From Microbacterium atlanticum (GTDB lineage: Bacteria; Actinomycetota; Actinomycetes; Actinomycetales; Microbacteriaceae), in assembly GCF_015277815.1 (NCBI RefSeq), contig NZ_CP063813.1:2356001-2420000 (forward strand): a DNA stretch of 64,000 nt, given 5' to 3'. The position numbers and the translations under genes were made by a program. Below the pieces are notes generated by a model. The model did not search any database and was not told the origin of the DNA. It was given only the letters and a program-made list of their open reading frames with translations. Each line of letters opens with the position of its first letter. Position 1 is the stretch's first letter. Of the stretch, positions 25,531-32,777 are shown piece after piece.

Positions 25531-26898
25531 CTAGCGTGCGTCTGCTGCCGCCGAACCCGGCAACTCGTCGTCTTGGGACGAGAGCGCAGCGGAGGGAATA
25601 TCCTTCGACACTTCCTCGTCCACCACGACCTCCTCAGGCTTCCGGAGGCGCGGAGGAGCGGCAGACCAATCCTTGAGTCGCTGCCCCACAAGGTCATAGC
25701 ACTCGAGGATCGCCTCCATAACCGAATCGATGAAGCCGGACCTGCCCGCCAGGCGGGCGGTGCCCATCTTGCCGATGTAGGTCACCGTGAACGACTTGAT
25801 CTCCTTCGCGGGATCAGCAACCAGGACACCTGGATTCTCGCGTGCTGTCTTCAGAAGCTCGGCGGTGCCACCGCGTTGACGCGCCGCGAACGCCTCAACG
25901 CGGAGGGAGTCCGGTGCATCCTTGAGCTGACGCAGCAGCCAGTTGACCCTCGTGGTTGGCCGGCCCTCGGCGGGAGCGCTCGTGGAGAAAGAGCATGTAA
26001 CCTGCGCCGCGCGGATATCGACGGTCACCGATAGAGGCGACACGGCGTTCGGGATACGGATCGCGCCTGACATCTTGCCCTCGTTCACCAGCATGTCGGT
26101 GACCGCTCCGATTCGAAGGGCCGGGTTGGCGACTTCCGTTTTCGACAAGACCTGGGTGACGTCAGCGCCGAGTCGCTGCCCGAGCTTTAGGGCGCCGTAG
26201 CGCAGCAATGCATCGAATCGTCCCGCGACCTGGGCGGCGTCCTTATCGCTCTTGCGAAGCGTGCCGCTCGACACCGAATCCCGAACGGGTACCCAACTCG
26301 GGCCCATGTCAGTGAACTCGACGGCGCCGGACTTCGGGTGCTCCAGATACCGGATCAGCTCACCCAGGATCCACGCCTGATCGGGATCGGCGACGCCACG
26401 GAACTCCTTCTGCATGATCGCGGCAGTCAGCACTTCTGTCCATGACAGGTGGTGCATGCTGGCGTACTTCGACTTCCGCTTATCAACGACGGTCGGGTGG
26501 GTGCCCGCCGCCGCCGGAATCTCATTGGAGATCGTCAGCAGCGCGTCGAACCGATGTTGCCGCGCGACGTCGAGATAGTTCTCCAGCTGCTCCCGCTGCA
26601 GCTCGTTGTTGCCCGTCTTGACCTCCACGAGCGCGGTCCAGACCTTGCTTCCGCGCTTCACCCGGATGAGACCGTCGGGAAAGACCTTCTTATCCCCAAG
26701 CTGGAACGGCACCTCGATGAACGTCTCCAGCACCCCGGCCGGCGCGCCCATACGACCCGTCACTACCCGGCCGTATTCCTTCACCGAACTCATGACCGCC
26801 AGCAATGCGGATGTCGCTCTTCGCTCCTGCTCCTCAGCACCGTTGATCCCGGACGTCGGGATCAGGCGCGCCGCGTTCCAGGGGTTCTCTTCTGCCAC
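25531..26898 (-). CDS. PD-(D/E)XK nuclease-like protein
   Basis: This 455-residue protein has a restriction-endonuclease-like core near its N-terminus: D75 in KKVFPDGLIRV, then E92-x-K94 in WTALVEVKTGNNELQREQLE. This is the PD-(D/E)XK signature with the usual spacing, followed by a Q/E helix. The rest (about 200-455) has no recognised domain; it contains KLGQRLGADVTQVLSKTEV and VTYIGKMGTARLAGR and a charged C-terminus. It lies 24 bp upstream of the small helical gene in the same direction, so it could head a three-gene operon ending with the NDT/TIR-like gene. Inferred as a DNA-cleaving defence protein. Confidence 0.78.
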   Translation of the reverse strand: MAEENPWNAARLIPTSGINGAEEQERRATSALLAVMSSVKEYGRVVTGRMGAPAGVLETFIEVPFQLGDKKVFPDGLIRVKRGSKVWTALVEVKTGNNELQREQLENYLDVARQHRFDALLTISNEIPAAAGTHPTVVDKRKSKYASMHHLSWTEVLTAAIMQKEFRGVADPDQAWILGELIRYLEHPKSGAVEFTDMGPSWVPVRDSVSSGTLRKSDKDAAQVAGRFDALLRYGALKLGQRLGADVTQVLSKTEVANPALRIGAVTDMLVNEGKMSGAIRIPNAVSPLSVTVDIRAAQVTCSFSTSAPAEGRPTTRVNWLLRQLKDAPDSLRVEAFAARQRGGTAELLKTARENPGVLVADPAKEIKSFTVTYIGKMGTARLAGRSGFIDSVMEAILECYDLVGQRLKDWSAAPPRLRKPEEVVVDEEVSKDIPSAALSSQDDELPGSAAADAR

Positions 26899-27178
26899 TT
26901 CAACTCCGTAATTGACACCTTCTACCCACGAACGCTAATGGCAACACCACACCGTCCTCGACATTTCGGCTCCTGAGCGCGTTGCAGGCCGCGTTATGGC
27001 TCGACTTCATTGATGCTCAACCGCAAGTCTTGAATCGCGGAGTGCGAGTCCGGCCGGATCGGATAGAGACGGCCGTGGCTCATACGACCGATCTGATTAG
27101 GGGGCGGCGTGCCGGCATGCGAATGCCGGCGGGCTCAAGGAAAAGGGTTGTCGAAGAGGCCCGCTAGCCTGGTCCTCG

Positions 27179-28438
27179 ATGATCAAGGGCAGAGGGATCA
27201 CATACGCCGCGGTCATATGCCTGAGCTCGACTGCCGTGGCGGTAAGCGCCTTGCTTGCCGCGCACGCACGCGGCTCAGCGCGACGAGCGAGCGGGAGGTT
27301 CCTACCAACAGACAGCCCCGCTTCGTCGAGTGAGACGCTGAAAAGCGATGAGGAGGCATACGCCCAGGTTCGCCGTGACTCAGTACGCCGCGTCGCCAGC
27401 CGAATTGGCCTGCTTGTCGGCACCGGAGTGTACGTCGCGGGCCTTTATCTTGCGCTTCGCGCGCTCATATTCACCGGGCAGTTCTTTCCGACGTCGAGGC
27501 TCTCCCTGGCTGACGCTGCAGGACCCTTCTCGCCATCTGCAGCGACAGTTCTTCCGGCGTTGTCTGCGGTGGTGGTAGCACTGGCGGTCGTAAAAGCGGT
27601 GGGCTCTGCGAGCTCCTTCATTGTAGGGACAGCGACCATGTGCGGGTGGCTCGCGGTTGCGTGGGCCGCGCTCGCAGTCGCCGCAAGCTTCGGCGGGGGA
27701 AACTTCGCTGACGGGCGAGCCCTTGCTGCCGTTGCGCTCGCTGCCGTTTGCGTCGTCGTCAGCGCCGTGGTGCGCGAACTTCTTCCGCTATCCGAGTCCG
27801 CGCGCCGAAGCGACGAGCGCAGCAGGTCTGCTCAACTTGCGGAGCGCGTAAATCGCATGAGCGCTGCGGAGACGGTCACTCGTCGATACAGCTCGCCGTA
27901 CACCCGTCTCGCAGCGGTGCGGACACAGATCGTCGTCTGGTACATCCTGGCCAGTGTGGTTCCCGTTGGAATTGTCGCGACGAGTGCTGCAGTAGACGGT
28001 GGGCAGTTCTGGGAGACCGCTCGCTCCGCTTGGGTCCTCGTACCAGTCGGGTTGCTCGCCGTTGTCGGGCTCCACCTTGCCGTTGCGACCCGGTATTGGA
28101 CCTCTTCGTGGAAGTGGATTCCGTTCAGCGTCCTTGTCTGCGCCTCAATCGCCCTGGTCGGATACGCGCCACTTCTTCTCCTGGTCCTGGCCATCCGGAA
28201 CGGACAAGCAATGGTGGGGGTCGTCGGGGCGTTCGAAGCCCTCTGGGCATTGCTCGTGCTGGCCAGCGCTCTCGCCCCGCTGTGGTTTGCGTTGCCGAAG
28301 CTCGCCCTCTTCGGGCAAGTGGTAATAGCTGAACTGATGCTGTCTACAGCTGCAACCGTCCGCCGTCTGTCCGCGGTGAAAGCAGCCGAAGAGCGACTGC
28401 GAGAATCCATCTGGGCTGCGCCGTCCGCCCCCGATTGA
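27179..28438 (+). CDS. Polytopic membrane protein of unknown function
   Basis: This 419-residue protein has roughly nine hydrophobic helices (for example ITYAAVICLSSTAVAVSALL, then RIGLLVGTGVYVAGLYLALR) separated by short loops, plus one longer cytoplasmic segment (about 205-240, rich in R and E). No transporter or enzyme motif is seen. It is divergent from the PD-(D/E)XK gene across 280 bp. The start ATG is chosen by frame only, as no clear ribosome site precedes it. Membrane proteins with no other features are common effectors in defence islands, but here this is only association. Confidence 0.65.
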   Translation: MIKGRGITYAAVICLSSTAVAVSALLAAHARGSARRASGRFLPTDSPASSSETLKSDEEAYAQVRRDSVRRVASRIGLLVGTGVYVAGLYLALRALIFTGQFFPTSRLSLADAAGPFSPSAATVLPALSAVVVALAVVKAVGSASSFIVGTATMCGWLAVAWAALAVAASFGGGNFADGRALAAVALAAVCVVVSAVVRELLPLSESARRSDERSRSAQLAERVNRMSAAETVTRRYSSPYTRLAAVRTQIVVWYILASVVPVGIVATSAAVDGGQFWETARSAWVLVPVGLLAVVGLHLAVATRYWTSSWKWIPFSVLVCASIALVGYAPLLLLVLAIRNGQAMVGVVGAFEALWALLVLASALAPLWFALPKLALFGQVVIAELMLSTAATVRRLSAVKAAEERLRESIWAAPSAPD

Positions 28439-29034
28439 TTCCCAGGTAGCGGTGCGACCGAAATAGGTGGCTGGCGAAGAACTAGAAAGCTTGCTCGTGA
28501 CGCTATGTGCTGTCGAGCACCGGGCGCCAAGTTCGAGCCGCGGCCGCAACGTGGGCTCCGCGGCGAAATGGTGCATGCCGCGCGCTTCTGTCTGTTCCAT
28601 ATCCGTACCGCTGTCGGCGGGGTCATCGCTCGGCCGGCAATCGCTGCCGAGTGCAGCATCAGCAGTCAGCATCAGATTTCGCCCTCTTCGGTAGCCTGCG
28701 ACCCGCGACGATGATTCTGTCACGGCCACCGTAGAGGCATTCCTGAAGGACTTCAGCGCTCACTGCGTGCAGGATTTGCATCAGACTTCGTTGGAGCTGG
28801 GATGTCGCAGGAGAGCGGACTGCCCACATGGGATGCGCTCCTAGCACCTCTGAGCCACGGAGCGGGGCGCCGCGCGGAAGTTGCTCGCCCTGTCGAGGGA
28901 GTCTTGACAGCCGGGCAGGGTGGACGCCGGCTGCTGACCGCCGGTTCGACGCGGCTGCGCGGACCCGCTCTCGAGGTTGAAGGTAACGTTTCGCGCCCCC
29001 GCTTTATCCTCGGGATTGCAGCGTGAATCTGCAG
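28439..29034. other. Gene-poor stretch holding a SIR2-like remnant
   Basis: These 596 bases have no intact gene. The first 250 bases contain only shadow frames. The second half contains the degraded SIR2-like N-terminus listed separately. Confidence 0.5.
28695..29026 (+). pseudogene. SIR2-like NADase remnant (N-terminal fragment)
   Basis: The frame around 28787-28850 encodes FVGAGMSQESGLPTWDALLA, the nucleotide-binding GAGxS signature that opens SIR2-family NADases. Just upstream, a different frame encodes TVEAFLKDFSAH; joining the two across one missing base near 28763 gives EAFLKDFSAH-LRAGFASDFVGAG, a normal SIR2 start. No start codon is left upstream, and the sequence after LLAPL no longer looks like SIR2, so only about 40 residues of the gene survive. 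SIR2 proteins deplete NAD+ in several phage-defence systems. This indicates loss of a former cargo gene. Evidence is motif-based. Confidence 0.5.
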
Positions 29035-29895
29035 CTAGTCGTTGTACCGCACAACGCCGGTTGAGAACCAGCTGACCAACGTGGATGCGAGTTGGACGTG
29101 CCCGATCGCGGTAATAGGTTCGGGTGCCTCGCCACTATGGCGATCTCTCTGGGCAAACGCCAGGGTCTCCAGCATCCCAATCAGTACCTGTCGAAGGTCG
29201 GGGTGCCCATCGTCGCGGGTTTCGAAGATCAGGGTAATGTCGGGCTTGTCCCTGATGGCACGGACGATCTTGCCCAGTTGCGGGCGCCCGTCCCTTGGGA
29301 TCACGACGGGCCCAGCCGCGGCCTCAACACCACGGATCGCTTCCGTCATGGCTTTACTTGGATCAGGCTCAAGCGCAGTTGCCGCGGCCCATGCCGTTGC
29401 GAGGTGTCGACCAGCTACCTCCCCCGCGGCCGCGGCGGCCTCGGAAGCGATCCGCTCTACACCGTCTGGGAGGCGTCGGCCGATGCGAAACGAGCGATCA
29501 TCGTCGACAATCGTGATGCTCGAGGCGGCGAGATCCAGATAGCCCGCCAGCTCAACAATCGCAGAAGGCGGCCGGTACATGTGGTCCCGTTCCATTCCGC
29601 TTACGAGGAGGTCGATGACACGTACTGTGAAACGATCACCTTCGTCCAGTATCGAGCCGACAAGGGCCTGGGCTCGCACATCGCCTGGGTCGTACGCGAA
29701 CTTGAAGTGCAGCGCAGTCTCGATGTAGTTGCGAAGCGCGGCAGACGTGAATCCGTACCCGGCGTTGGCGAGCCGTGCACCTAGCCAATTCTCTACCGCC
29801 GCACGCGCGTGCGCAGGTAGCATCTCTCGCACCGTGAGGCGGTGGGCATACTCTTCGTCGTCCGCATCCCAAGGCCGCCAGACATTTTCGCGCAT
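29035..29895 (-). CDS. Abi-like protein (abortive-infection family C-terminal type)
   Basis: This 286-residue protein starts MRENVWRPWDADDEEYAHRL and ends in a helical region EPDPSKAMTEAIRGVEAAAG, then GKIVRAIRDKPDITLIFET, FAQRDRHSGEAPE and HVQLASTLVSWFSTGVVRY. That arrangement (a V/I-E-A helix, an R-D-R-H-type loop, a final AxxLVxWF helix) is what I associate with abortive infection (Abi-C/HEPN-like) proteins of Actinobacteria. The R-D-R-H is a weak HEPN candidate. I start at ATG 29895 rather than upstream alternatives because residues from MRENVW on look coding. No operon partner is closer than 180 bp. The family assignment is tentative. Confidence 0.6.
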   Translation of the reverse strand: MRENVWRPWDADDEEYAHRLTVREMLPAHARAAVENWLGARLANAGYGFTSAALRNYIETALHFKFAYDPGDVRAQALVGSILDEGDRFTVRVIDLLVSGMERDHMYRPPSAIVELAGYLDLAASSITIVDDDRSFRIGRRLPDGVERIASEAAAAAGEVAGRHLATAWAAATALEPDPSKAMTEAIRGVEAAAGPVVIPRDGRPQLGKIVRAIRDKPDITLIFETRDDGHPDLRQVLIGMLETLAFAQRDRHSGEAPEPITAIGHVQLASTLVSWFSTGVVRYND

Positions 29896-30077
29896 CACGT
29901 ATGCAACCGTATCGGGGCGTGCTCTCGTAGTGCCGACCACGGCACGTCTAGCACGCGTTCGGAGCACGTGTCGATCGAATGCCTCTCTTCTTGCGACCAG
30001 TGGGACCGTCGTTGGATTGAGACGTACGCGGCCAAACCGATGCAGTCAGGTAGATCGGCGCGTTCACCGGAACAGAG

Positions 30078-31013
30078 TTACTGCGTCTCGTCAGAGGATG
30101 GCGCAAAGCGCTCCCGCGCATCACGCGCTCGCAGCGAGGAAAGCTCCTCGACCCAGTCGCGCGACAGTCGCCGATCGCCGGGGCCGACCGAGCTCATGCC
30201 CTGCTGAAGGAGTAGCTGCCGTACTTTGCTACAGGTTTTCTCCGCATTGCCGGGCCAGAACTGCGCGTAGACGGCTGAGTTCGTGACGAACTGTTCGCGG
30301 ACAAAATCGCCGATCAAGGCCTCGCCCCACGAGTCGAGATCGATGCGGTCGATCACGGCGTGGTCGATCGCCTGTACGAGTTGTTGAGTTGCGGCAATCG
30401 CTGAAGCTGTGTCCTTGAACGACGGAATACTCCCGCCGCCAACTCGGTCGAGGTACTCGTCGACGTCGAGTCCGCGAAAATCAGCTCTGATGCGATCACG
30501 CGCTCGTTCCAGACGTGCTCGCACATCGGCTGAGACGCGTCCACCGGATCCGTCCGAATGGACGACCCGATTACGCCAGACATAACCGACCTGAACGAGC
30601 AACTCGGCATCGGACTGCTCGAGAGACAAGTGCCGAGCGAGTTCCCGCAGCTTCCGAGCACGTCCGTCCATCTGATTGATGCGCAGTGCGTCGCCTTCGG
30701 CAAATAGACCCGGCATGTTGGTGATGGACCGGCGGTACCCGTCAAGCAGGTCCGTGATCCAGACCAGTGCCGACTCGAGCGCGTACTGCCGACTACGGTG
30801 ATAGCTGCTCTCGCGGTCGCTTGGGCTCCACGACGTTGAGAACTCCGCCGACACGACGGCTTCTCCGCTTCGTACGCTGTCGAGCCCGACGAGCAGAGTT
30901 ATGAGGAAGTGATTGTTCTGACCAGCAGTGAGCTTGAACTTCCTGCGTGCAGGAGTAACGGTCAATCCGACGTCGGCAAGCGTCATGTGCGCCGGTTCGA
31001 TTCGAACGAACAC
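30078..31013 (-). CDS. HEPN-motif protein
   Basis: This 311-residue soluble protein contains R147-N-R-V-V-H152 in VGYVWRNRVVHSDGSGG, a clear R-N-x3-H HEPN motif, preceded by helices such as LALESALVWITDLLDGYRRS-like segments. The start used is GTG 31013 (VFVRIEP); a GGGAGG lies too close to serve it, and the same frame stays open upstream to 31103 without a better start. An ATG at 30986 (MTLADVGL) is an alternative. So the protein may be N-terminally truncated or have a misjudged start. It lies upstream of the Abi-like gene in the same direction. Inferred RNase of a defence system. Confidence 0.65.
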   Translation of the reverse strand: MFVRIEPAHMTLADVGLTVTPARRKFKLTAGQNNHFLITLLVGLDSVRSGEAVVSAEFSTSWSPSDRESSYHRSRQYALESALVWITDLLDGYRRSITNMPGLFAEGDALRINQMDGRARKLRELARHLSLEQSDAELLVQVGYVWRNRVVHSDGSGGRVSADVRARLERARDRIRADFRGLDVDEYLDRVGGGSIPSFKDTASAIAATQQLVQAIDHAVIDRIDLDSWGEALIGDFVREQFVTNSAVYAQFWPGNAEKTCSKVRQLLLQQGMSSVGPGDRRLSRDWVEELSSLRARDARERFAPSSDETQ

Positions 31014-31520
31014 CTCCCGCTCTGAGGAGCCCTGTTCTCGGGCTGATGAAGGCGGGCGCCCTTGCCGTATTAGACCATCGACGCTGTTGCGAAAATATCA
31101 TGTCGTATCTGCCCGAGCCGTCCTTTTCAGAGCTTCCCCTCATTTCCCCGCGAGCGCTGGCCCGAGCGCCCAGGCAACCATCAGGATGCGACCGCGCGGG
31201 TGGCGCAGTCAGGCCACCTCTCCGCTAATTGTGCGCCCACTACGGCGACGACCCGAGGCAAGAGCGCCGAGACGGCAAGCGGCACCGCGCAGCCACGAGC
31301 GGCGGGGCGGTGAGGTCGGGCGTGACGCACCCCTGCGCGCCGTCCCGCGGGTCAACCCTCGTCAGCAGTTGAGTCCACGACATATGGTGCCGCCCGACTG
31401 ATGTTCGCGATTTGGTCGAGCGCCCGCTGAGCGCTCCTCATCGTGGCGGTGCCCGCAGAAGTATCGGACCGAGCCTGCCGGTTGCTTCGACGTTGGGCTG
31501 CAGCGCTTGTCGCGCCGCAA
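31014..31520. other. Gap between HEPN-motif gene and excisionase
   Basis: No gene can be supported in these 507 bases. Short frames exist on both strands, including a 29-codon left-facing one (MRSAQRALDQIANISRAAPY) ending near 31350, but none has a recognisable product. The leftmost 90 bases continue the HEPN-gene frame without a start codon. Confidence 0.3.
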
Positions 31521-31700
31521 TCAGGCGTCGACGCCGAAGGCGCGCAGCAGCGGGACGCGGGGGATCATCCGGCGCGGGCCGAGTTGGATCGTGGGGATGG
31601 TCCCGCTCTCGATGCCGAGCTTGATCGTGCGGTAGTCGACCCCGACGAGCTTCGCGGCCTCCTTCATCGTCAGGGCAAGCGAATTCGGCGATGAGTTCAT
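31521..31700 (-). CDS. Excisionase-like helix-turn-helix protein
   Basis: This 59-residue protein starts MNSSPNSLALTMKEAAKLVG, continues DYRTIKLGIESGTIPTIQLG and ends RRMIPRVPLLRAFGVDA. It is a MerR/excisionase-type winged helix (EAAKLVGVDYRTIKLGIESG as the recognition unit, then G-x-R-R-M-I-P). A GAAGGAG ribosome site sits seven bases before the ATG. It is close to attR and divergent from the HTH regulator across a 112-bp region with two identical 17-bp repeats. In integrative elements this position and size indicate the recombination directionality factor that helps Int excise the element. Confidence 0.8.
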   Translation of the reverse strand: MNSSPNSLALTMKEAAKLVGVDYRTIKLGIESGTIPTIQLGPRRMIPRVPLLRAFGVDA

Positions 31701-31724
31701 GACTTTCTCCTTCGCTGGATGGTA

Positions 31725-31741
31725 GATGTCATCACTTGCTC
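31725..31741. promoter_or_regulatory. Operator candidate, copy 1
   Basis: GATGTCATCACTTGCTC, followed by (A)CG, occurs here and again at 31767-31783 in the same orientation, 42 bp (about four helical turns) apart. Both copies lie between the divergent excisionase-like and HTH regulator genes, so they are probable binding sites for the regulator. Confidence 0.6.
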
Positions 31742-31766
31742 ACGCACTGTACACCCGTGATTGCTC

Positions 31767-31783
31767 GATGTCATCACTTGCTC
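31767..31783. promoter_or_regulatory. Operator candidate, copy 2
   Basis: This is the second exact copy of the 17-mer GATGTCATCACTTGCTC, followed by GCG. It ends 29 bp before the regulator ATG, where a bound protein could block that gene's own transcription. Confidence 0.6.
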
Positions 31784-31812
31784 GCGATTCCTGAAACTGG
31801 GAAACTCGCAGC

Positions 31813-32427
31813 ATGCCTGAACTCTCGATCGAGCTGATCGACGACGAGATCCTCGATGCCGGCGACGGCATTCACATTCCACGCTCGTGGGTCGCCGTCG
31901 TGACTGGCCTTCCCGACATTCCGGGTGCCGTGCGCGCGCACGTCGTGTACGACCCGACGCTGCGGCGGGCAGCGGCTGAGTCGATTCGAGTGGATCGGAG
32001 CGGCCAGGGCGATGAGGTGACCACCACGCTGCTGCGCGACCTCCGAGTTCAGGCCATCGTCAAGTGGGCTGCAGCTCGCGTTATCCGAATCGACGGCGGT
32101 CTGTCCGAGCCCGAGACCTACGGACAATACCTGACACGGCTGAAGGCGGACGAGTCGCGCTCGGAGGAACAGAACCTGCGTGAGGCGGTCAGGCTCTACC
32201 GGCTCGCCTCGGTCATCAACGACGGTCCACTCAAGCTCGTCTCGGAACAGCTCGGCGTCAGTGTCAGCACCGCGACGCGCATGATGAATCGGGCGCGGAT
32301 TGCCGGCCTCGTCGACGAGGCCACTGGTCGCGAGGTGCTTGTCCAGGCTCGCGAGCAGCAGCTCCGCGAGCAGTTCACCAACCCCTCGGTCAGGCCACGT
32401 TCACCGGGGCCCTCGATCGGTCGCTGA
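31813..32427 (+). CDS. HTH transcriptional regulator of the element
   Basis: This 204-residue protein has a DNA-binding helix-turn-helix near residues 138-170, VINDGPLKLVSEQLGVSVST followed by ATRMMNRARIAGLV. The N-terminal half (SIELIDDEILDAGDGIHIPR) is soluble without a recognised fold, and the basic C-terminus is poorly ordered. A similar layout is seen in actinobacterial element-borne regulators whose HTH sorts iteron-like operators. It is divergent from the excisionase-like gene and flanked by two identical 17-mers, so I infer control of excision and its own promoter. The ribosome site is weak (GGGAAACTCGCAGC before ATG). Confidence 0.75.
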   Translation: MPELSIELIDDEILDAGDGIHIPRSWVAVVTGLPDIPGAVRAHVVYDPTLRRAAAESIRVDRSGQGDEVTTTLLRDLRVQAIVKWAAARVIRIDGGLSEPETYGQYLTRLKADESRSEEQNLREAVRLYRLASVINDGPLKLVSEQLGVSVSTATRMMNRARIAGLVDEATGREVLVQAREQQLREQFTNPSVRPRSPGPSIGR

Positions 32428-32460
32428 CAACATCGAGATCCGTTAAGCCGTATTTGAGCA

Positions 32461-32494
32461 CTCTGCGAAGCAAGACGCGCGTCTGCGAGCAGAG
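32461..32494 (+). terminator. Imperfect hairpin after the HTH regulator
   Basis: The left arm CTCTGCGAAGCAAGACGC pairs imperfectly with GCGTCTGCGAGCAGAG; the centre is the perfect palindrome AGACGCGCGTCT. It starts 34 bases after the regulator stop and has no T tract. A terminator is likely, or alternatively a recombination-related site, because it lies near attR. Confidence 0.45.
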
Positions 32495-32533
32495 CGCCCA
32501 AAATCACGCCCTTCAACTAGCGGCCAATACCGA

Positions 32534-32613
32534 CTTGCCCGCATTCAGTTCTGAGGTGAGCCTGAGATCCTCTCCAGCAGTGGCAAGTCTTGCCCGCATT
32601 TTGGCCGCATTCT
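32534..32613. repeat. Integrase arm-type repeats, right end
   Basis: CTTGCCCGCATT occurs at 32534-32545 and 32589-32600, and the 20-mer CCGCATTTTGGCCGCATTCT at 32594-32613 matches 3583-3602 exactly. These lie 110-190 bp inside attR and mirror the repeats inside attL, as expected of arm sites used by integrase/excisionase. The role is inferred. Confidence 0.6.
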
Positions 32614-32725
32614 ATTCGCCGCTGGCTGTTTTCGGACGTCGTTCGATGTCGTCGTGGTCCTGACAACCCGCGGAATTACGCGGAAGTTGCCGCTCGGCGT
32701 TGCTATGCAGAATGCTCAAAACGTT

Positions 32726-32744
32726 TTCGAGTCCCTCCAGGGGC
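32726..32744. repeat. attR core
   Basis: TTCGAGTCCCTCCAGGGGC is the displaced 3' end of tRNA-Arg, identical to 3498-3516. The next base is G here but A (the tRNA discriminator) at attL. The DUF2254 gene stop is 34 bp further on, so backbone resumes immediately. Confidence 0.92.
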
Positions 32745-32777
32745 GTCCTCCCGAAACCCCACGACGCGCGCTGGAGG

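Larger units (their letters stand above)
3498..32744. mobile_element. Integrative (mobilizable) element carrying a candidate defence island
   Basis: The element is defined by the 19-bp att repeats at each end, a tyrosine recombinase at the tRNA end, a divergent HTH regulator/excisionase pair at the other end, repeated GCATTTTGGCCGCATT-type sequences just inside both ends, and a MobF relaxase in the middle. No VirB4-, TraG- or FtsK-like genes are visible, so it is more likely mobilizable than self-transmissible. Most remaining genes are nucleases, helicases, HEPN-motif proteins, a kinase and membrane proteins, which is typical defence cargo. Gene orientation is mixed and intergenic gaps are larger than in the backbone. 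At least one fragment (SIR2-like) shows cargo turnover. Confidence 0.9.

Noticed and set aside
31412..31694. Two right-facing frames over the excisionase-like gene
   Set aside because: They are antisense to the HTH gene, which has an excellent ribosome site and a recognisable fold.
31725..31783. Two identical 17-bp direct repeats as a CRISPR array
   Set aside because: Only two copies, no further repeats and no cas genes; the position between divergent regulators fits operators. I saw no CRISPR array in the window.
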